A stretch of 64,000 nucleotides of DNA from NCBI GenBank assembly GCA_014529385.2, contig CM043946.1, positions 18,106,077 to 18,170,076 on the forward strand, in the 5' to 3' direction. Made by a program: the position numbers and the translations under genes. The notes under the pieces were generated by a model. The model saw nothing but the letters and a program-made list of their open reading frames with translations. It searched no databases and was not told where the DNA came from. This DNA is from Adiantum capillus-veneris (taxonomy: Eukaryota; Streptophyta; Polypodiopsida; Polypodiales; Pteridaceae). Positions 46,938 through 61,574 of the stretch are shown in pieces (positions within the stretch are counted from its first letter, which is position 1; every line of letters starts with the position of its first letter).

Positions 46938-47296
46938 TTCAAAACCTTAGTTGCCACTCCTCTTAGCCTTTGAAAATTGTCTCTTAAGTATCTACACCCA
47001 TGGCTCAAAGTGGTTAATTATAGAGAGTAGAGGAGTAGGTCTAACATAGCAGAGTTGCCAAGGGCTAGCTCCTTTCGGACTTCTTATGGATCAATAATGG
47101 TAAAGCCATAGGCAAGTCTAAAAAGACTCGATTATTAAGTCCAAAGCTCCCGACATGTGCACCATCCCCCACATAGTGGGCTCAACAAAACCGATAATAG
47201 ATCCCAGTTCCACTTACCCTAATATAATTAACAACATCAACCATTTATAGGCTACTTAAGGACCTCTCTTCTTAAGCAAGAAAAGAGAAACCAAAT

Positions 47297-47308
47297 GCTC
47301 TGATACCA
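47297..47308 (-). other. Primer-binding site of gypsy 2 (initiator tRNA-Met type)
   Basis: GCTCTGATACCA on the plus strand, that is TGGTATCAGAGC in sense, directly adjoining the LTR end at 47310. Confidence 0.95.
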
Positions 47309-47309
47309 A

Positions 47310-48875
47310 TGTAATGGAATCGGCCTATTTAATTTGAGAGTAGCGGAAATTAATGAGAATACTTTTGAGAAATGACTTTGTGAGCATAGCGGGTGAACAT
47401 AATTGAAGATAGCAACATAGTCATAGCAATTAGTTAACTTGGCATCAACAATACTTTTGCAAGAGAGAGAGAATTTAGAGAACATGATAACAGTTGAGGA
47501 CCGGATTTATGTGGAGCCGGTCCCCCCTCCAATAGGCATTTGTATTATGATTTCTCCCATTAAGAGAGACTTGTTACAATACAATCTTTGTGTTCCTTGT
47601 AACCTAGGTGATGCAATGCAGATGGAAAGCTTCATGCATCACAAACATAACATGAACTTGAAGAAAGCTTTAACTATCCCAAGACCTCAAACACCTTCGA
47701 AGGTGGAGAGAGCTAACAGGGAATGAGGGTAGGGAAGAGGAAGAAGAAACATTTCATAGGAGAAAGAATTGGTTCCTCACTTATCATAACTCTTGTTGCT
47801 AGCATACATAATAGCATAGTAATGAAGAAGAAGGAGATGGAAAGATTAAGCATTGAAGCATGGCTCTTGGTTGGATTTGCACTCCATATCCAAGAGTGTT
47901 GGTGTAGGCTCTCAACCTCTACTTGCTTGGAGAAGGAGAGGAAGCTCTTGCACTTTTCATAGCACACAATGAGAGTGTTTTTGAGTGTGTGTGGGTGAGT
48001 ATACCCCCTAAGCAATCCCCTAGCTTGCTTGGGTCGACCCCCCCTTGTAGCTCATGCTTGAAGCTCATTGGACCCCTCCAGGCCTAGCCAATCATAAGCA
48101 GGAGGCATTACAAGTAGCAAGGGTAGCCTTGAGACAAGTGTCTCCCTTTCCCCTTTGAGAGAGAGGGCTAGATAAATGCTAAATCGTTTAATTATTATTA
48201 TTGGACCCCTTGGGTGGCCAACCAATAGGCTTCAATCACACCATGAGGGCAACATGAGAAGGAACTTGACAAGTGTCCCTTTTGCTTTCTTTGTAACATG
48301 CATGCCTTGTGTGAGTGTGTGGGTGTTCTCTCTCATCCCCCCTCATGTAGGGCTCGCCCCCTCCTTGTAGGGATTGAATATTTGACTTTTTGACACCTCA
48401 AGCCCCTCATGCATAGGCCCAGTTCCCACCACAATCTTAGCTCTTAAGCACTTTAAGCTTGGGTTGGGTTCTCACCTCAAGTGCAACCCTAGCATCTCAA
48501 GCATGTCAAGCATCTCAAGCATCTCAATGATTAAGCACCTCAAGCATCTCAAAAATCTCAATCATCAAGCACCTTGAGCTGGGTCAGGTTCCCGCCCCTC
48601 AAGCTTACCTAAGGTCAAAAGACTTTTACACACATTATTGGAGGTCTTCAATGAAGCTAACCCTAAGGTCCTATGCTCCATTTGTTAGCCTTGCTCTTTC
48701 ATAGATCATCTCTCATTTGGGCCCCTTTACCATTGGCCCTGCGTTGAGATAGATCTATAAGCACATGTCTATATCTTAACACTTGTTCCCGTTTATTCTC
48801 CCACATTCAGTGATCAATTTAATATGAGAAAATCATTTGGGTTGGTTAGATATCCAGATATTGGATTTTATGACA
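47310..48875 (-). repeat. 5' LTR of gypsy 2 (1,566 bp)
   Basis: Bounded by TGTAATGGAATCGG and TTTTATGACA. Pairs with 24623-25488 plus 31026-31758. It contains a short-period tract of ctcaagcat words near 48498-48570. Confidence 0.94.
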
Positions 48876-48880
48876 CCCCC

Positions 48881-49261
48881 GTTCCCATGCACATTGGCCG
48901 ACACACATATATATACACACTCACGCTCAAGCACCCATACATACACACACACGCATATACGCACACACCAATAAAATGCAAAGAAAAAAATGAAGGACTC
49001 AACGACATCAATGCCATCGACAAAAAGGAGGCAGCTAAATCTCACGACACCAACACCAAAACAAGCAAAGGTGCCGAAGGCATGTCCCGGCCGACCCCAA
49101 AAGTGATGAACACACTACACCGACGCACCAACAAGGCTGCCATTCACCGGCATCACGTCCACGATGCCCTCTTCAGTAAAATCGTAGGTTATTATCAATT
49201 TTTCCCAGTTTCAACTAAATCTTGTAAAAATCCCAAACTTGTAAATTCTCATCTCTCTAGG
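48881..49261. repeat. CA/TA-rich tract and non-coding spacer
   Basis: 48896-48970 is an imperfect CA/TA repeat. The 146-codon frame across 48824-49264 begins inside the gypsy 2 LTR and runs through this repeat, so I do not count it as a gene. Confidence 0.6.
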
Positions 49262-49413
49262 TGATGGTCACAAAGGCCCACCTAGAGGTTTTCCTTATAA
49301 TAATTCCCAAGACAAAGCAAGGGTCTACCACCCAGGGCCCACCACCTTGCTTTGTCTCCCCTGATTAGATTACCCTAATCAAGCCAGATTACCCTAACCT
49401 AAAGCAGCCAACA

Positions 49414-49425
49414 CCTATAAAAAGG
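49414..49425 (+). promoter_or_regulatory. TATA box in remnant LTR
   Basis: CTATAAAAAGGC in a good plant TATA context, upstream of the CT tract and primer site. Confidence 0.6.
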
Positions 49426-49802
49426 CACTGAGAGGTCACTATCGGGGGGGGCAAGTTCATGAGAGGTCAGCACTTGGTAGTGCTTTGGTGGGAGGAATTG
49501 GCAACATTCACATCACAAGATAGGGGACTTAGCGCAGTGGTTTGCTTTGGGAATCGTATGATGTAAAGGAAGCTATGTCCGCATCTCAACTCCAACGGTC
49601 GATGCACACACACTCATGCTAGCAAGTTTTCATGTCAATGAGTCATCTCTAGAGAACGTACCAAGTAGGTTCACTATCTCTCCCTCTATCTCTCTATCAC
49701 CATGATGTGCCACCTTGCCAGAAATAAGGTTGCTGTAAATATGGCAAGAGAATAATTCTCCCTCACACCCCCGAGGGTTTTCATCACCTGTCTATTTTCT
49801 CT

Positions 49803-49926
<124 letters not shown>

Positions 49927-50183
49927 CTATGTGTGTATGTGTGTGCGTGTAGAATTTGTGATATTTCAAATCACCGTTGTCTACGTCCTAGCCGCTCAAA
50001 GCTAGGTGGTGCCCCATGTTTGCCTTATCGTGATCGGCTCGCGGCGTGCATCAGCTCCTGGCGTTTACGAGGCCATCGAGATTCGTGTCACGCTTTGTGC
50101 TCATCATTTTGGTGCCCCCACTGAGGCGGGATTATCGAAAACCTTCAATTTACAATGCTGAAAGTAACGCACACCATCAATCA

Positions 50184-50640
50184 TGGACGAATGGCTGAAG
50201 GAATTTTCTAACTGGAGGATGGAAGAGGAGGAGACTAAAGAGGCACTAGCCGCCTTTATTGACGTATTACTACCAGGCTGTAGTGTCGTCAGTATTTAAG
50301 AGGTAAGCTCCCCATCTCGTGTTGCTCTTTCTAACCACAAATTGAGAGCATCAGGTGGGAGGTCTGTGAAGTGTCATCATTTCTATCAACCAAAGCACAA
50401 TGTCAATGAGTGCCAGCAATGAAGGCAACGAAGGAACTGAAATCATCTACATCAACATTCATTGTGAGGAGGTCGTCCATATCCAAGGAGGAAAGAAAAC
50501 GGCAAGGCCTCTCTTTCCTAAGGAAACTGCAATCGAAGGTATAATCTCTACTCCAAAATGGCCTAAAGGGGCTGCTCGAGCGAAAGGCAAGGGAAGGCTA
50601 AGCCACTCGGGAAACACATGACCCCCAAGAACACATATTT
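50184..50640 (+). pseudogene. gag remnant
   Basis: After the primer-like site, MDEWLKEFSNWRMEEEETKE (from 50184) resembles a gag start. Near 50370 the peptide CHHFYQPKHNVNEC resembles a decayed zinc knuckle (X4-H-X4-C spacing kept). No protease or RT follows; the satellite array begins instead. Confidence 0.45.
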
Positions 50641-51890
50641 AGGAAAAATGGGAGTTCTTCAAGTCCCATTTTTTCAAAGGCTGCTTGAAATCTTAGTAAT
50701 TTTGTCTAGTTTGAGCTATGAAAATTCCTTTAGAACTCAAGGATTTCAAAAGAATAATGGGTGAATTGAGGGTATCTCAAAAGAAGCCTACAAGTTAGGT
50801 TTAAGAGTTTTTCTAGCATGCAAGGACAAGCCAAAGACTAACCTTAAACTCAAGCCACTCTTGAGACAACCAACAAAGTTGTGCAAGAGGCTTGAAGTTA
50901 AGTTTGATCCTCTCCTAAAATATTGAAATCTTAATTCCAAAGCCTAGAAGTTTGTTTCAATAGTGACTTGAATTCAATGTTTCATCCTTAAATTTGAGCC
51001 ACTATAGTGATTGCTGCCTAATCTATACAAAAGGCTCAAACTTAAGTTCGCACCTTCCTTACTATCTTGGGAAATTTACACTAGAGTCTAGAAGTTTGGT
51101 TTAAGAGTTTTTGTAGTAATCAAGGACAAGTTTATTTTGGGAAATTTACACTAGAGTCTAGAAGTTTGGTTTAAGAGTTTTTCTAGTAATCAAGGACAAG
51201 TTTATTTTAAACTTAAATTCAAGAGACTTTTGAGAATGTTTCTCAACTTATGCAATAGGCTCAAACTTAAGTTTGAGAGTGTCTTTCTCTCTTGAAAAGT
51301 TTATGCTAGAGCATACAAGTCGGGTTTAAGAGTGATATGTGCGAGAAAGAATAGGTCAAGTTCAACCTTAAATTCTAGCCAGTCTTGAGTCTATTGCCCC
51401 ACCTATGCAAGATCCTCAAACTCTCCATTAATATCTTGAAATTGTTATTTTAAAGCCTACAAAATGGGTTAAGTGTGTTTCTAGCAATGTAGGATAGGTC
51501 AACTTCAACCTTAAATTGAATCCACTCTTGAGGTTGCTACCCAAACTATGGAAGCATCTCAAACTTAAACTTAAGCTCAAGCCTCCCTCACTATCTTGAA
51601 ATCTTTATGATAGAGCGTATAAGGGACTCAAAGCCAAGGGTTTAAGGAATGCTTGTGCTTAGATATGAGAATAGGTTTGACACTTGGAAGGTTATAAAAT
51701 GCGTTTGAGAGTGTTTCTAGCAAGCAAGGACAAGTCAAGTTTAGCCTTAAGTTGAAGCCATTCTTGAGAGCATTGCCCAACCGATGGAAGAGGCTTGAAC
51801 TTAAGTTTCAGATTCGCTCATTGTCTTGATATCTTTAAGTTTAAGAATGTCTCTAGCAAGCAAGGGCATATCAAGGCCTTAAACTCAAGT

Positions 51891-52249
51891 TGTAAAAGGA
51901 GTATATTGTAAGCCTTAGTAAACCTTAGGATAATTGGAGATGTGAGAAGGTAGCCTGATATTAAGAAATCTATATAAGGATACTTCTCTTGAATCATACG
52001 TAACTGATGTAACTGAATTTCAAAAACTGAAATACGAATGTCGATTTCCACCATATTTGTGTATTCTAAGTGTTCTGAGTATTTTGTGGGTTCACGAGAG
52101 TGTTCTTATCATTCAAGTATAGGGAGAAAGTGTATTGTTGTCTGTGTTGATTCAGAGAATCAAAATTGAGTATGATTGTATCTTTTGACACTATGTTGGG
52201 TAGTTATCCAATTCCATTTGTATGTATCTAGCATTTGTGCAAAGATACA
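51891..52249 (+). mobile_element. Probable solo LTR (359 bp) in the satellite
   Basis: Unrelated sequence interrupts a type-g monomer between CTCAAG and CAAGCCACTC. It starts TGTAAAAGGAG and ends AGATACA, is flanked by CAAGT (51886-51890) and CAAGC (52250-52254), and has a TATA box (TCTATATAAGG, about 51969-51979). TG...CA ends, a 4-of-5 target duplication and an internal TATA suit a solo LTR. Orientation is inferred from the TATA box. Confidence 0.55.
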
Positions 52250-53972
52250 CAAGCCACTCTTGAGACTCGTTTCCAACCAAGCAAGAAGTTTGAGCCTCTT
52301 TTAATATTGTGAAATGCGAGCCTACAAGTTGGGTTTAAGGGTGTTTCTAACATGCAAGGACAAGTTAAAGACTACCCTTAAACTCAAACAATTCTTGAGA
52401 CTACTAGCCAAGCTGTGCAAGAGACTTGAACTTAAGTTACATCCTCTCTTACAATCTTGAAATCTTAGTTCTAGAGCCTATGATTTTGGTTTAATAGTGG
52501 CTTGAGTTTAAGTTCAACCTTAAATTTGAGTCACTATTGAGACTGTTGCCCAACCTACGCAAAAGGCTCAAACTTAAGTTTGAGCCTTCCTTACTATCTT
52601 GAAATCTTTACATTAGAACATAGAAGTTTTTTTGAACTATAAATTCAAGCAACTTTTGAGATTGCTTCTCAACTTATGCAATAGGCTCCAACTTAAGTTC
52701 AAGAGTGCCTTACTTTGTTGAAAACTTTATGCTAGAGCCTACAAGCTTCCCAGTTTAGTGTGATACCCTCAAGAAAGAATAGCTCAAGTTCAACCTTAAA
52801 ATCAAGCCAACCTTGTGACTATTGCCCAACCTATGTAAGAGGCTCAAACTCTCGATTAATATCTAGATCTTGAAATCGTTATTCTTGGGCCTACAAAATG
52901 TATTAAGAGGGTTTCTAGCAATGAAGGATAGATCAACCTCAACCTTAAATTCAAGCCACTATTGATGTTGCCACCCAAACTATGGAAGCGGCTCAAACTT
53001 AAGTTGAAGCCCCCCTTAATATCTTGAAATCTTTAAGATAGAGCTATAATATGGGTTTGAGAGTGTTTCTAGCAAGCAAGGACAAGTCAACTTCAACATT
53101 AATTTAAAGCCATCCTTGAGATTGTTGGCCAATCAATGTAAGAGGCTCGAACTTAAGTTTGAGCTTCACTTATTGTCTTGAAATCTTTAGTTTTGAGAAT
53201 GTTTCTAATTAGCAAGGGGAGATCATGTTCAACCTTAGCCTCAAGTATTTCTTGAAACTAGTTTCCAACCAAAGCAAGTGGCTCCAACTTAGGTTTGAGG
53301 CTCCCTTACTATTATGAAATATGAGCCTACAAGTTATATTTAAGTGTGTCTAGCATGCATAAATAAGTCAAAGACTAACCTTAAACACAAGCCACTCTTG
53401 AGATGACTAGCCAATCTTTGAAGATGCTTGAAGTCAAGTTCGATCATCTCCTACAATCTTGGAGTCTTAATTCCAAAGCCTAGAAGATTGGTTTAATAGC
53501 AGCTTGAATTCAAGTTTAGCCTTAAATTCGAGCCACTATTAAGGCTGGTGCCCAACCTATATAAAAGGTTCGAACTTAAGTTTGAGCCTTTCTTACTATC
53601 TTGAAATATTTATACAAGAGCCTAGAAGTTTGGTTTAAGAGTGTTTCTAGTAATGAAGGACAAGTTAATTTCAACCTAAATTCAAGAAGCTTTTGAGACT
53701 GTTTCTCAACTTATGCAATAGGCTCAAACTTAAGTTTGAGAGTGCCTTTTTTTTCTTGAAAACTTTATGCTAAAGCCTACAAGTTGGGTTTAAGAGTGAT
53801 ACTTGCAAGAAATAATAGGTCAATTTCAACCTTAAATAAGCCAATCTTGAGACAATTTCCCAACCTATGCAAGAGGCGCAAACTCTCCATTAATATCTTG
53901 AAAGTGTTATTCTAAAGCCTAAAAAATGGGTTAAGAGTGTTTTAAGCAAGCATGGATAGGTCAACTTCAACC

Positions 53973-55320
53973 TTAACACTGGAATGGTAACCTAACAGGA
54001 CATAAAAGTGTCCTTTCAGGGTTTTGGGAAAAAATTCCAAAACCATAGTAGATCCACTCATTTTGAAAAATCCTTTCATGAGCTTATAGTTCAATAACTA
54101 CTACATATGAAAAAAATGATAAACTTGTAATTTTTCTCATCCCTTGGTCACTACAAGCCTCCAAAGTTGATGGACTAGTGCATTTTGCCCAAAACAACAA
54201 TTTCTTACGGTTGATTGCATATAAATAAGAGTGGGGATTTTTGTAGGACATGAGATAAAATGCTTCGTTAACTTAAATGGGTTGGTGACCAAAACATATG
54301 GTTGCTTTTACGTCACTATGTTTTTTTTGGGAAGAAAAAATAGGTACAAAAAAGTTGCATTTTTGCCATTCTGCGGACCTATCATCAAAGTTTCTATAGT
54401 CACGCTCAATACAAATACTATATACATGTTTTCTTAGTTCCCTTTGGGCCTTCGGATTCAAAAGGAGCCATGGAGCATGTCAAAAGGATAATGAATCTCT
54501 TACAATTGGAACCTTGGGGGCAATGATAAAGTGCTAAATACAGCAAACATGAAAAAAACTGGGTTTAGCATTATGACCTCTAGAAACCCATAGAAACTAC
54601 TCAATATCTAGCCAAGTTTGTAGTCTATGATTAGATATGGTTACTACCTACAAAATACACACAATTGGCCTAAGAAACTAGAAATATTGAGAAAGTTATA
54701 CTTGCTACTCTAAAATGTATTGTACTCTTCAGCAAACAAAAAACTCAACCATCATCATATACTATGCTATATAGCATATTAGGTCCCCCAAAACTCAAGG
54801 AAGATTAGCTTTATGTTATAAATTACACTTACACAATCAAAATTGAATTTGGATATCAAGAAAGCCACCAAAAAAATCATAAAAGTGCTAATTTTGGCCA
54901 AAAAACAGGATTATGCAATTCTTGTAAATTGGTCATAACTTTCAATTTAACACTTAGCTCTCCCTACAAGCATCAAAACATGTTGACAACTATGAAGGCC
55001 TAACCTCTAGCCATCTAAACCTCACAAACATGAAGTTTAGAGTGGTATAGTTGCCAAAAATTGAAAAAAAAGCCAAAAACAGGACCCGTTTTTTCACACA
55101 GTTTAGGTTCAAAAATGTTGTGCAATAGTAAGGTTAATGATGAGATCAATACTCCAAAAAAAATGCTAATTTTTTTTCAGCTCATAAGGCAACTTTGTGG
55201 AAATATAACACCTAGAAATTCATTTTTATACTCTTCAAATAATTCAAGCAAAATGGTCACTTAACAGGACACAAAAGTGTCCAAGGACATAAAAGTGTCC
55301 TGTTACCATTCTAGTGTTAA
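53973..55320. mobile_element. Non-autonomous inverted-repeat DNA transposon (1,340 bp), target TTAA
   Basis: 53977-55316 interrupts a monomer whose empty form (accttaaattgaatccactc) is seen at about 51505. TTAA is present on both sides (53973-53976 and 55317-55320). The termini are inverted: CACTGGAATGGTAAC at the left and, reversed, CACTAGAATGGTAAC at the right (14 of 15). Subterminal palindrome-like words GGACATAAAAGTGTCC or GGACACAAAAGTGTCC occur once near the left end and twice near the right. A 31-bp left subterminal segment (53983-54013) is also repeated directly at 55252-55282 (28 of 31). I see no transposase. TTAA targets are known for piggyBac and Sola3; CACTA elements share the CACT[AG] start but make 3-bp duplications. 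Superfamily unassigned. Confidence 0.82.
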
Positions 55321-57349
55321 ATTGAATCCACCCTTGAGAGTGCTACCCAAATTATGGAAGCATCTCAAACTTAGGTTGAAGCTTCCCTTACTATCTTGAA
55401 ATCTTTATGATACAGCTTTCCTTAATATCTTAAAATCTTTAGGTTTGAGAGTGTTTCTAGCAAGCAAGGACAAGTCAAGTTCAACCTTGATTTGAAACCA
55501 TTCTTGAGAGTGTTGCCCTACCAATGTAAGAGGTTCGAACTCAAGTTCGAGCTTCCCTTATGGTCTTGAAATCTTTGGGTTTGAGAATGTTTCTAGCAAG
55601 CAAGGGTAGGTCAAGTTCAACCTTAAACTCAAGACACTCTTGAGACTCATTTCCAATCAAAGCGAGAGGCTTGAAATAAAGTTTGAGCCTTCCTTAATAT
55701 CATGAAATGTGAGCCTAGAAGTAAGGCTTAAGAGTGTTTCTAGCATGCAGTTACAAGTCAAAGACTAACCTTAAGCAATTCTTGAGACTACTAGCCAAGC
55801 TATGCAAGAGGCTTGAATTTAAGTTTGATCTTCTCTTACAATCTTGAAATCTTAATTCCAGAGCCTACGGGTTTGGTTTAATAGTGGTTTGAATTTAAGT
55901 TTAACCTTAGATTCAAGTCACTATTGAGAATGTTGCACCTAACCTATACAAAAGGCTCGAACTTAAGTTCGAGCCTTTCTTACTATCTTGAAATATTTAC
56001 ATTAGAGCCTAGATTTTTGGTTTAAGAGAGTTTCTAGTGATGAAGGACAAGTTAATTTCAGTCAAAAATTCAAGAAACTTTTGAGATTTCTTCTCAACTT
56101 GTGCAATAGGGTTGAGTGTGCCTTACTTTGTTGAAAACTTTATGCTAGAGCCTACAAGATCCCCGTTGATGTGTGATACTTTATGCTAGAGCCTACAAGA
56201 TCCTCGTTGATGTGTGATACTTGCAAGAAATCATAAGTCAAGATAAATCGTAAAATCAAGCCGATCTTGAGATTATTTCCCAGCCTATGTAAGAGGATCA
56301 AACTCTCCATTAATATCATGAAATCATTATTCTAAAGCCTACAAAATGTATTATGAGGGTTTCTAGCAAACAAGCATAGGTCAACTTCAACCTTGAATTC
56401 AAGCTACACTTGAGGCTGCTTCCCAAACTATGGAAGCAGCTCAAATTTAAGTTCAAACCCCCTTACTATTTTGAAATCTTTATGATAGAGCCTATAACAT
56501 GGGTTTAAGAGTGTTTCTAGCAATACAGGACAAGTCATGTTCAATCTTAAATTGAAGCCATTCTTGAAAGTGTTTCCCAACCAATGTAAGAGGCTCAAAC
56601 TTAAGTTCGAGCTTCCATTATTGTTTGAAGTCTTTGGGCTTGAGAAGATTTTGGGAAAGTCATGTTCAAACTTGAAATCAAGCCACTCTTGAGACTAGTT
56701 TCCAAGCAAGAGGCTCGAACTTAAGTTCGAGCCTTCCTTACTATCTTGAAATGCAAGCCTAGAAGTAAGGGAGGCTCAAACTTAAGTTTGAGCCTCCCTT
56801 ACTATGTTGAAATGTGAGCATAGAAGTAAGGTTTAAGAGTGTTTATAGCATGCAAGGACAAGTCAACGACCAACCTTCAACTCAAGCAATTTTTTAGACT
56901 ACTAGCTAGGGTGTGCAAGAGACTTGAACTTAAGTTCGATCCTCTTTTACAATTTTGAAGCCTTAATTTCAGAGCCTACAAGTTTGGTTTAATAGTGTCT
57001 TGAATTTCAGTTCAACCTTAGATTTGAGTCACTGTTGAGACTACTGCCCAACCTATACAAAAGGCTCGAACTTAAGTTTGAACCTTCCTTAATAACTTGA
57101 AATCTTTACACTAGAGCCTAGAATTTTGGTTTAATAGTGTTTCTAATAATCGAGGACAAGTCAATTTCAATGTTACATTCAAGAATCTTTTGAGACTGTT
57201 CCCAACCTATGCAATAGGCTCGAACTTAAGTTGGAGCCTGCTTCCTTACTATCTTGAAATCGCCATGGTAACCTACACAATGTTATCATGAGGAGGCCCG
57301 GTGTCAATAGAACAAGTCATGAGGAAACAAAAGATACATCGAAGAAGTA

Positions 57350-57450
57350 ATGGAGAGCTTGATTGCTTACCAAGTAAGTGCACTCCTCTTTTAATTGTCA
57401 CACGTTTTGAGCTTGATCGCTTACCAAGTAAGCACACTCCTTTTTTTATA
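57350..57450 (+). repeat. 54-bp tandem duplication
   Basis: gagcttgattgcttaccaag and its downstream taagtgcactcct recur about 54 bases later with a few changes. Confidence 0.75.
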
Positions 57451-57479
57451 TTCACTCATTTGTTAGGCGCAAAGTAAAC

Positions 57480-57960
57480 AAAGGCTACTCATTGATTAGA
57501 GTGACTATGGAAGATATTAGAGATATTGTGGACTGAGTAGATGTTTAAAAAGGTTTATTAGGTGGATTAGAAAGAGTAGATCTGATTATAGGGATGAGAG
57601 AAAGATTGGAGAGGAATTAGAATGTGAAAGATTGGAGTAGATTGGAGGGAAGATTACATTGAAAGATAAGGGAGACGATATAAGAATGTGACTAGGGAGA
57701 AGATTATGGATTGAGTTTATTAGGCAACTAAGAAAGACTAGAATGTGATTAAGGAAGAGAGACATTAGAGAAGATTAAAAAAGAGTTTAGAATGTGATTG
57801 ATTAGGTAGTTTAGAGAGAGTAAAATATGATTAGGGGATATAGTTTCAAGGAGATTAGGAAAGAGAGATAAGTGTGTGATTAGGGATAATGTTAGGATAC
57901 AATTCATTAGGCGAATTACTTAAACTAGATTGTGATTAGGCAAAGATTAGAGTAGAAACT
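57480..57960. repeat. Degenerate purine-rich minisatellite
   Basis: Repeated variants of gattagg, agaatgtgatta and gagaagatta at irregular 40-60-bp spacing. No coding frame. Confidence 0.5.
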
Positions 57961-57987
57961 ATGAGATTTAAGAGCTTATGATAGATA

Positions 57988-58027
57988 ATCTCTCTCTCTC
58001 ACACACACACACACACATGCACACACA
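57988..58027. repeat. (TC)n(AC)n short compound microsatellite
   Basis: tctctctctc followed by acacacacacacacac and a short interruption. Confidence 0.9.
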
Positions 58028-58174
58028 TAGTACAACAAAAAGAGAAATAGCGAGAGAGAGTCTTGAGATGCTAATCTTTAGCTTAAGCATTAAAATTTCC
58101 CTCCCCTCTTTAGAAGCCATTCAAGTTTCAAATTTTGAAATGACGAACGGTTATGAGCAATATCTGTCGAACGG

Positions 58175-60610
<2,436 letters not shown>

Positions 60611-60639
60611 ATAGAGACTTTTTTTGCAGAATGACAAGC

Positions 60640-60890
60640 AAGAGGTGCTTGCTCATGTAAAGCATACTTTTTCTTCTTTTCATTGAAAAGCATTAGCAAC
60701 TACTGTGAGTCTACTTGGCATGAAAAATTAAATAATCATCTAGGGAAAGACCATCAAATGGGATTTGCCCATGTAAAGCATACTTTTTCTTCTTTTCATT
60801 GAAAAACATTAGCAACTGGTGTGAGCCTAACTGGCATGCAAAACTAGCTAAGCATCTATGGAAAGACAATCAAACCGGATCTGCACATCA
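60640..60890 (+). repeat. 119-bp tandem duplication
   Basis: catgtaaagcatactttttc is followed in both copies by ttcttttcattgaaaa[ag]catt and agcaact, starting at about 60655 and 60774. The second copy differs at scattered sites. Confidence 0.85.
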
Positions 60891-61574
60891 CTCACTCGCA
60901 ACACACTTCAGTTGGTCCATGCATTATTGCTTATTTTTTCTTTTGTCAATTAGGAAGTCGACTTTCTTCAAGCGTGGGAATATGTTAAAGGAAGGATGCC
61001 TAACTCAGCCATGAGATGGTCCCAATCTAGGCATGTTCGGACACACTCCCCCAATGGCAAGTTCATGGGGGTGCACTATGTGTGAGCGATGGGGGTGTTC
61101 CAATGTGAGGCTAGGGGAACTTAGAATCGAGGGTGGGGACCCCAATATGTGCCAAGTGTATCGCATGATTTTGGATGGATGGAACATGACACGGAGATTG
61201 AACCAGCCTAAACAAGCCTTAGGCAAGGGTGTGTGAGTCATATTTGATAGAAACAAGATCATAGCATGAGAAACGGTGCACTTTCATACCTTTTTTGAAA
61301 ATTTTTATGAATAGCATTTTTCTATTAAATTTCATCCCATGCTTTGGGCTATCAATGTGCTCATACAATTAAGTAGATCATGATTGCTTTGCAGTATTGA
61401 TTAGAGCATGAAAGTGGGACAAGCTATGTGTGTTCACACATGCATGCACGTGCATGCATATGGGTGTGCATGTTGCATGCATGCATGAGTGTTTATTTTG
61501 ACGATATGGATTTATCGATCCGTCAATTTGGTTTACATCTACTCAAGAATTGTGCATCTACTTAAGAATGTGTC
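60891..61574. other. Non-coding
   Basis: Nothing supportable. Overlapping frames at 61005-61262 on both strands show no domains. Confidence 0.4.

Larger units (their letters stand above)
24618..48880 (-). mobile_element. Ty3/gypsy chromovirus (gypsy 2), whole at both ends, carrying two nested elements; TSD CCCCC
   Basis: LTRs lie at 24623-31758 (3' LTR, interrupted by copia B) and 47310-48875 (5' LTR). CCCCC flanks both outer ends (24618-24622 and 48876-48880). In sense (minus) the order is 5' LTR, initiator-Met primer site (47308-47297), gag, protease, RT, RNase H, integrase, chromodomain, polypurine tract and 3' LTR. The RT region hosts gypsy 3 (34525-44556). The two LTRs differ at roughly 50 of 1,540 aligned sites (~3%) plus indels, about 1.5 My at the assumed rate. 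The element's own coding region is a broken fossil with several breaks besides the two insertions. Confidence 0.94.
50780..57255. repeat. Satellite array, ~148-bp monomers in a seven-monomer higher-order repeat (~1.04 kb)
   Basis: Each monomer carries a palindromic core GCTCGAACTTAAGTTCGAGC or a variant, followed by cttactatcttgaaatcttt and gtttaagagtgtttctag-like phrases. Seven distinguishable types (a-g) follow in fixed order. Type a (phrase with tctagcatgcaaggacaag) starts near 50789, 52319, 53326, 55709 and 56816. Type d (gatacttgcaagaaagaata) is near 51335, 52760, 53800 and 56215. Subtracting insertions, the long period is about 1.0-1.1 kb, with one local monomer duplication (about 51060-51200). 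Isolated monomer cores also lie near 59350 and 59580. Confidence 0.88.

Noticed and set aside
48824-49264. 146-codon plus-strand ORF
   Set aside because: It starts inside the gypsy 2 LTR and crosses its boundary and a CA-rich repeat, so it is a chance fusion frame.
50780-57255. CRISPR-like array
   Set aside because: The repeats are long, contiguous and diverged with no unique spacers, in a eukaryotic context; this is a satellite.
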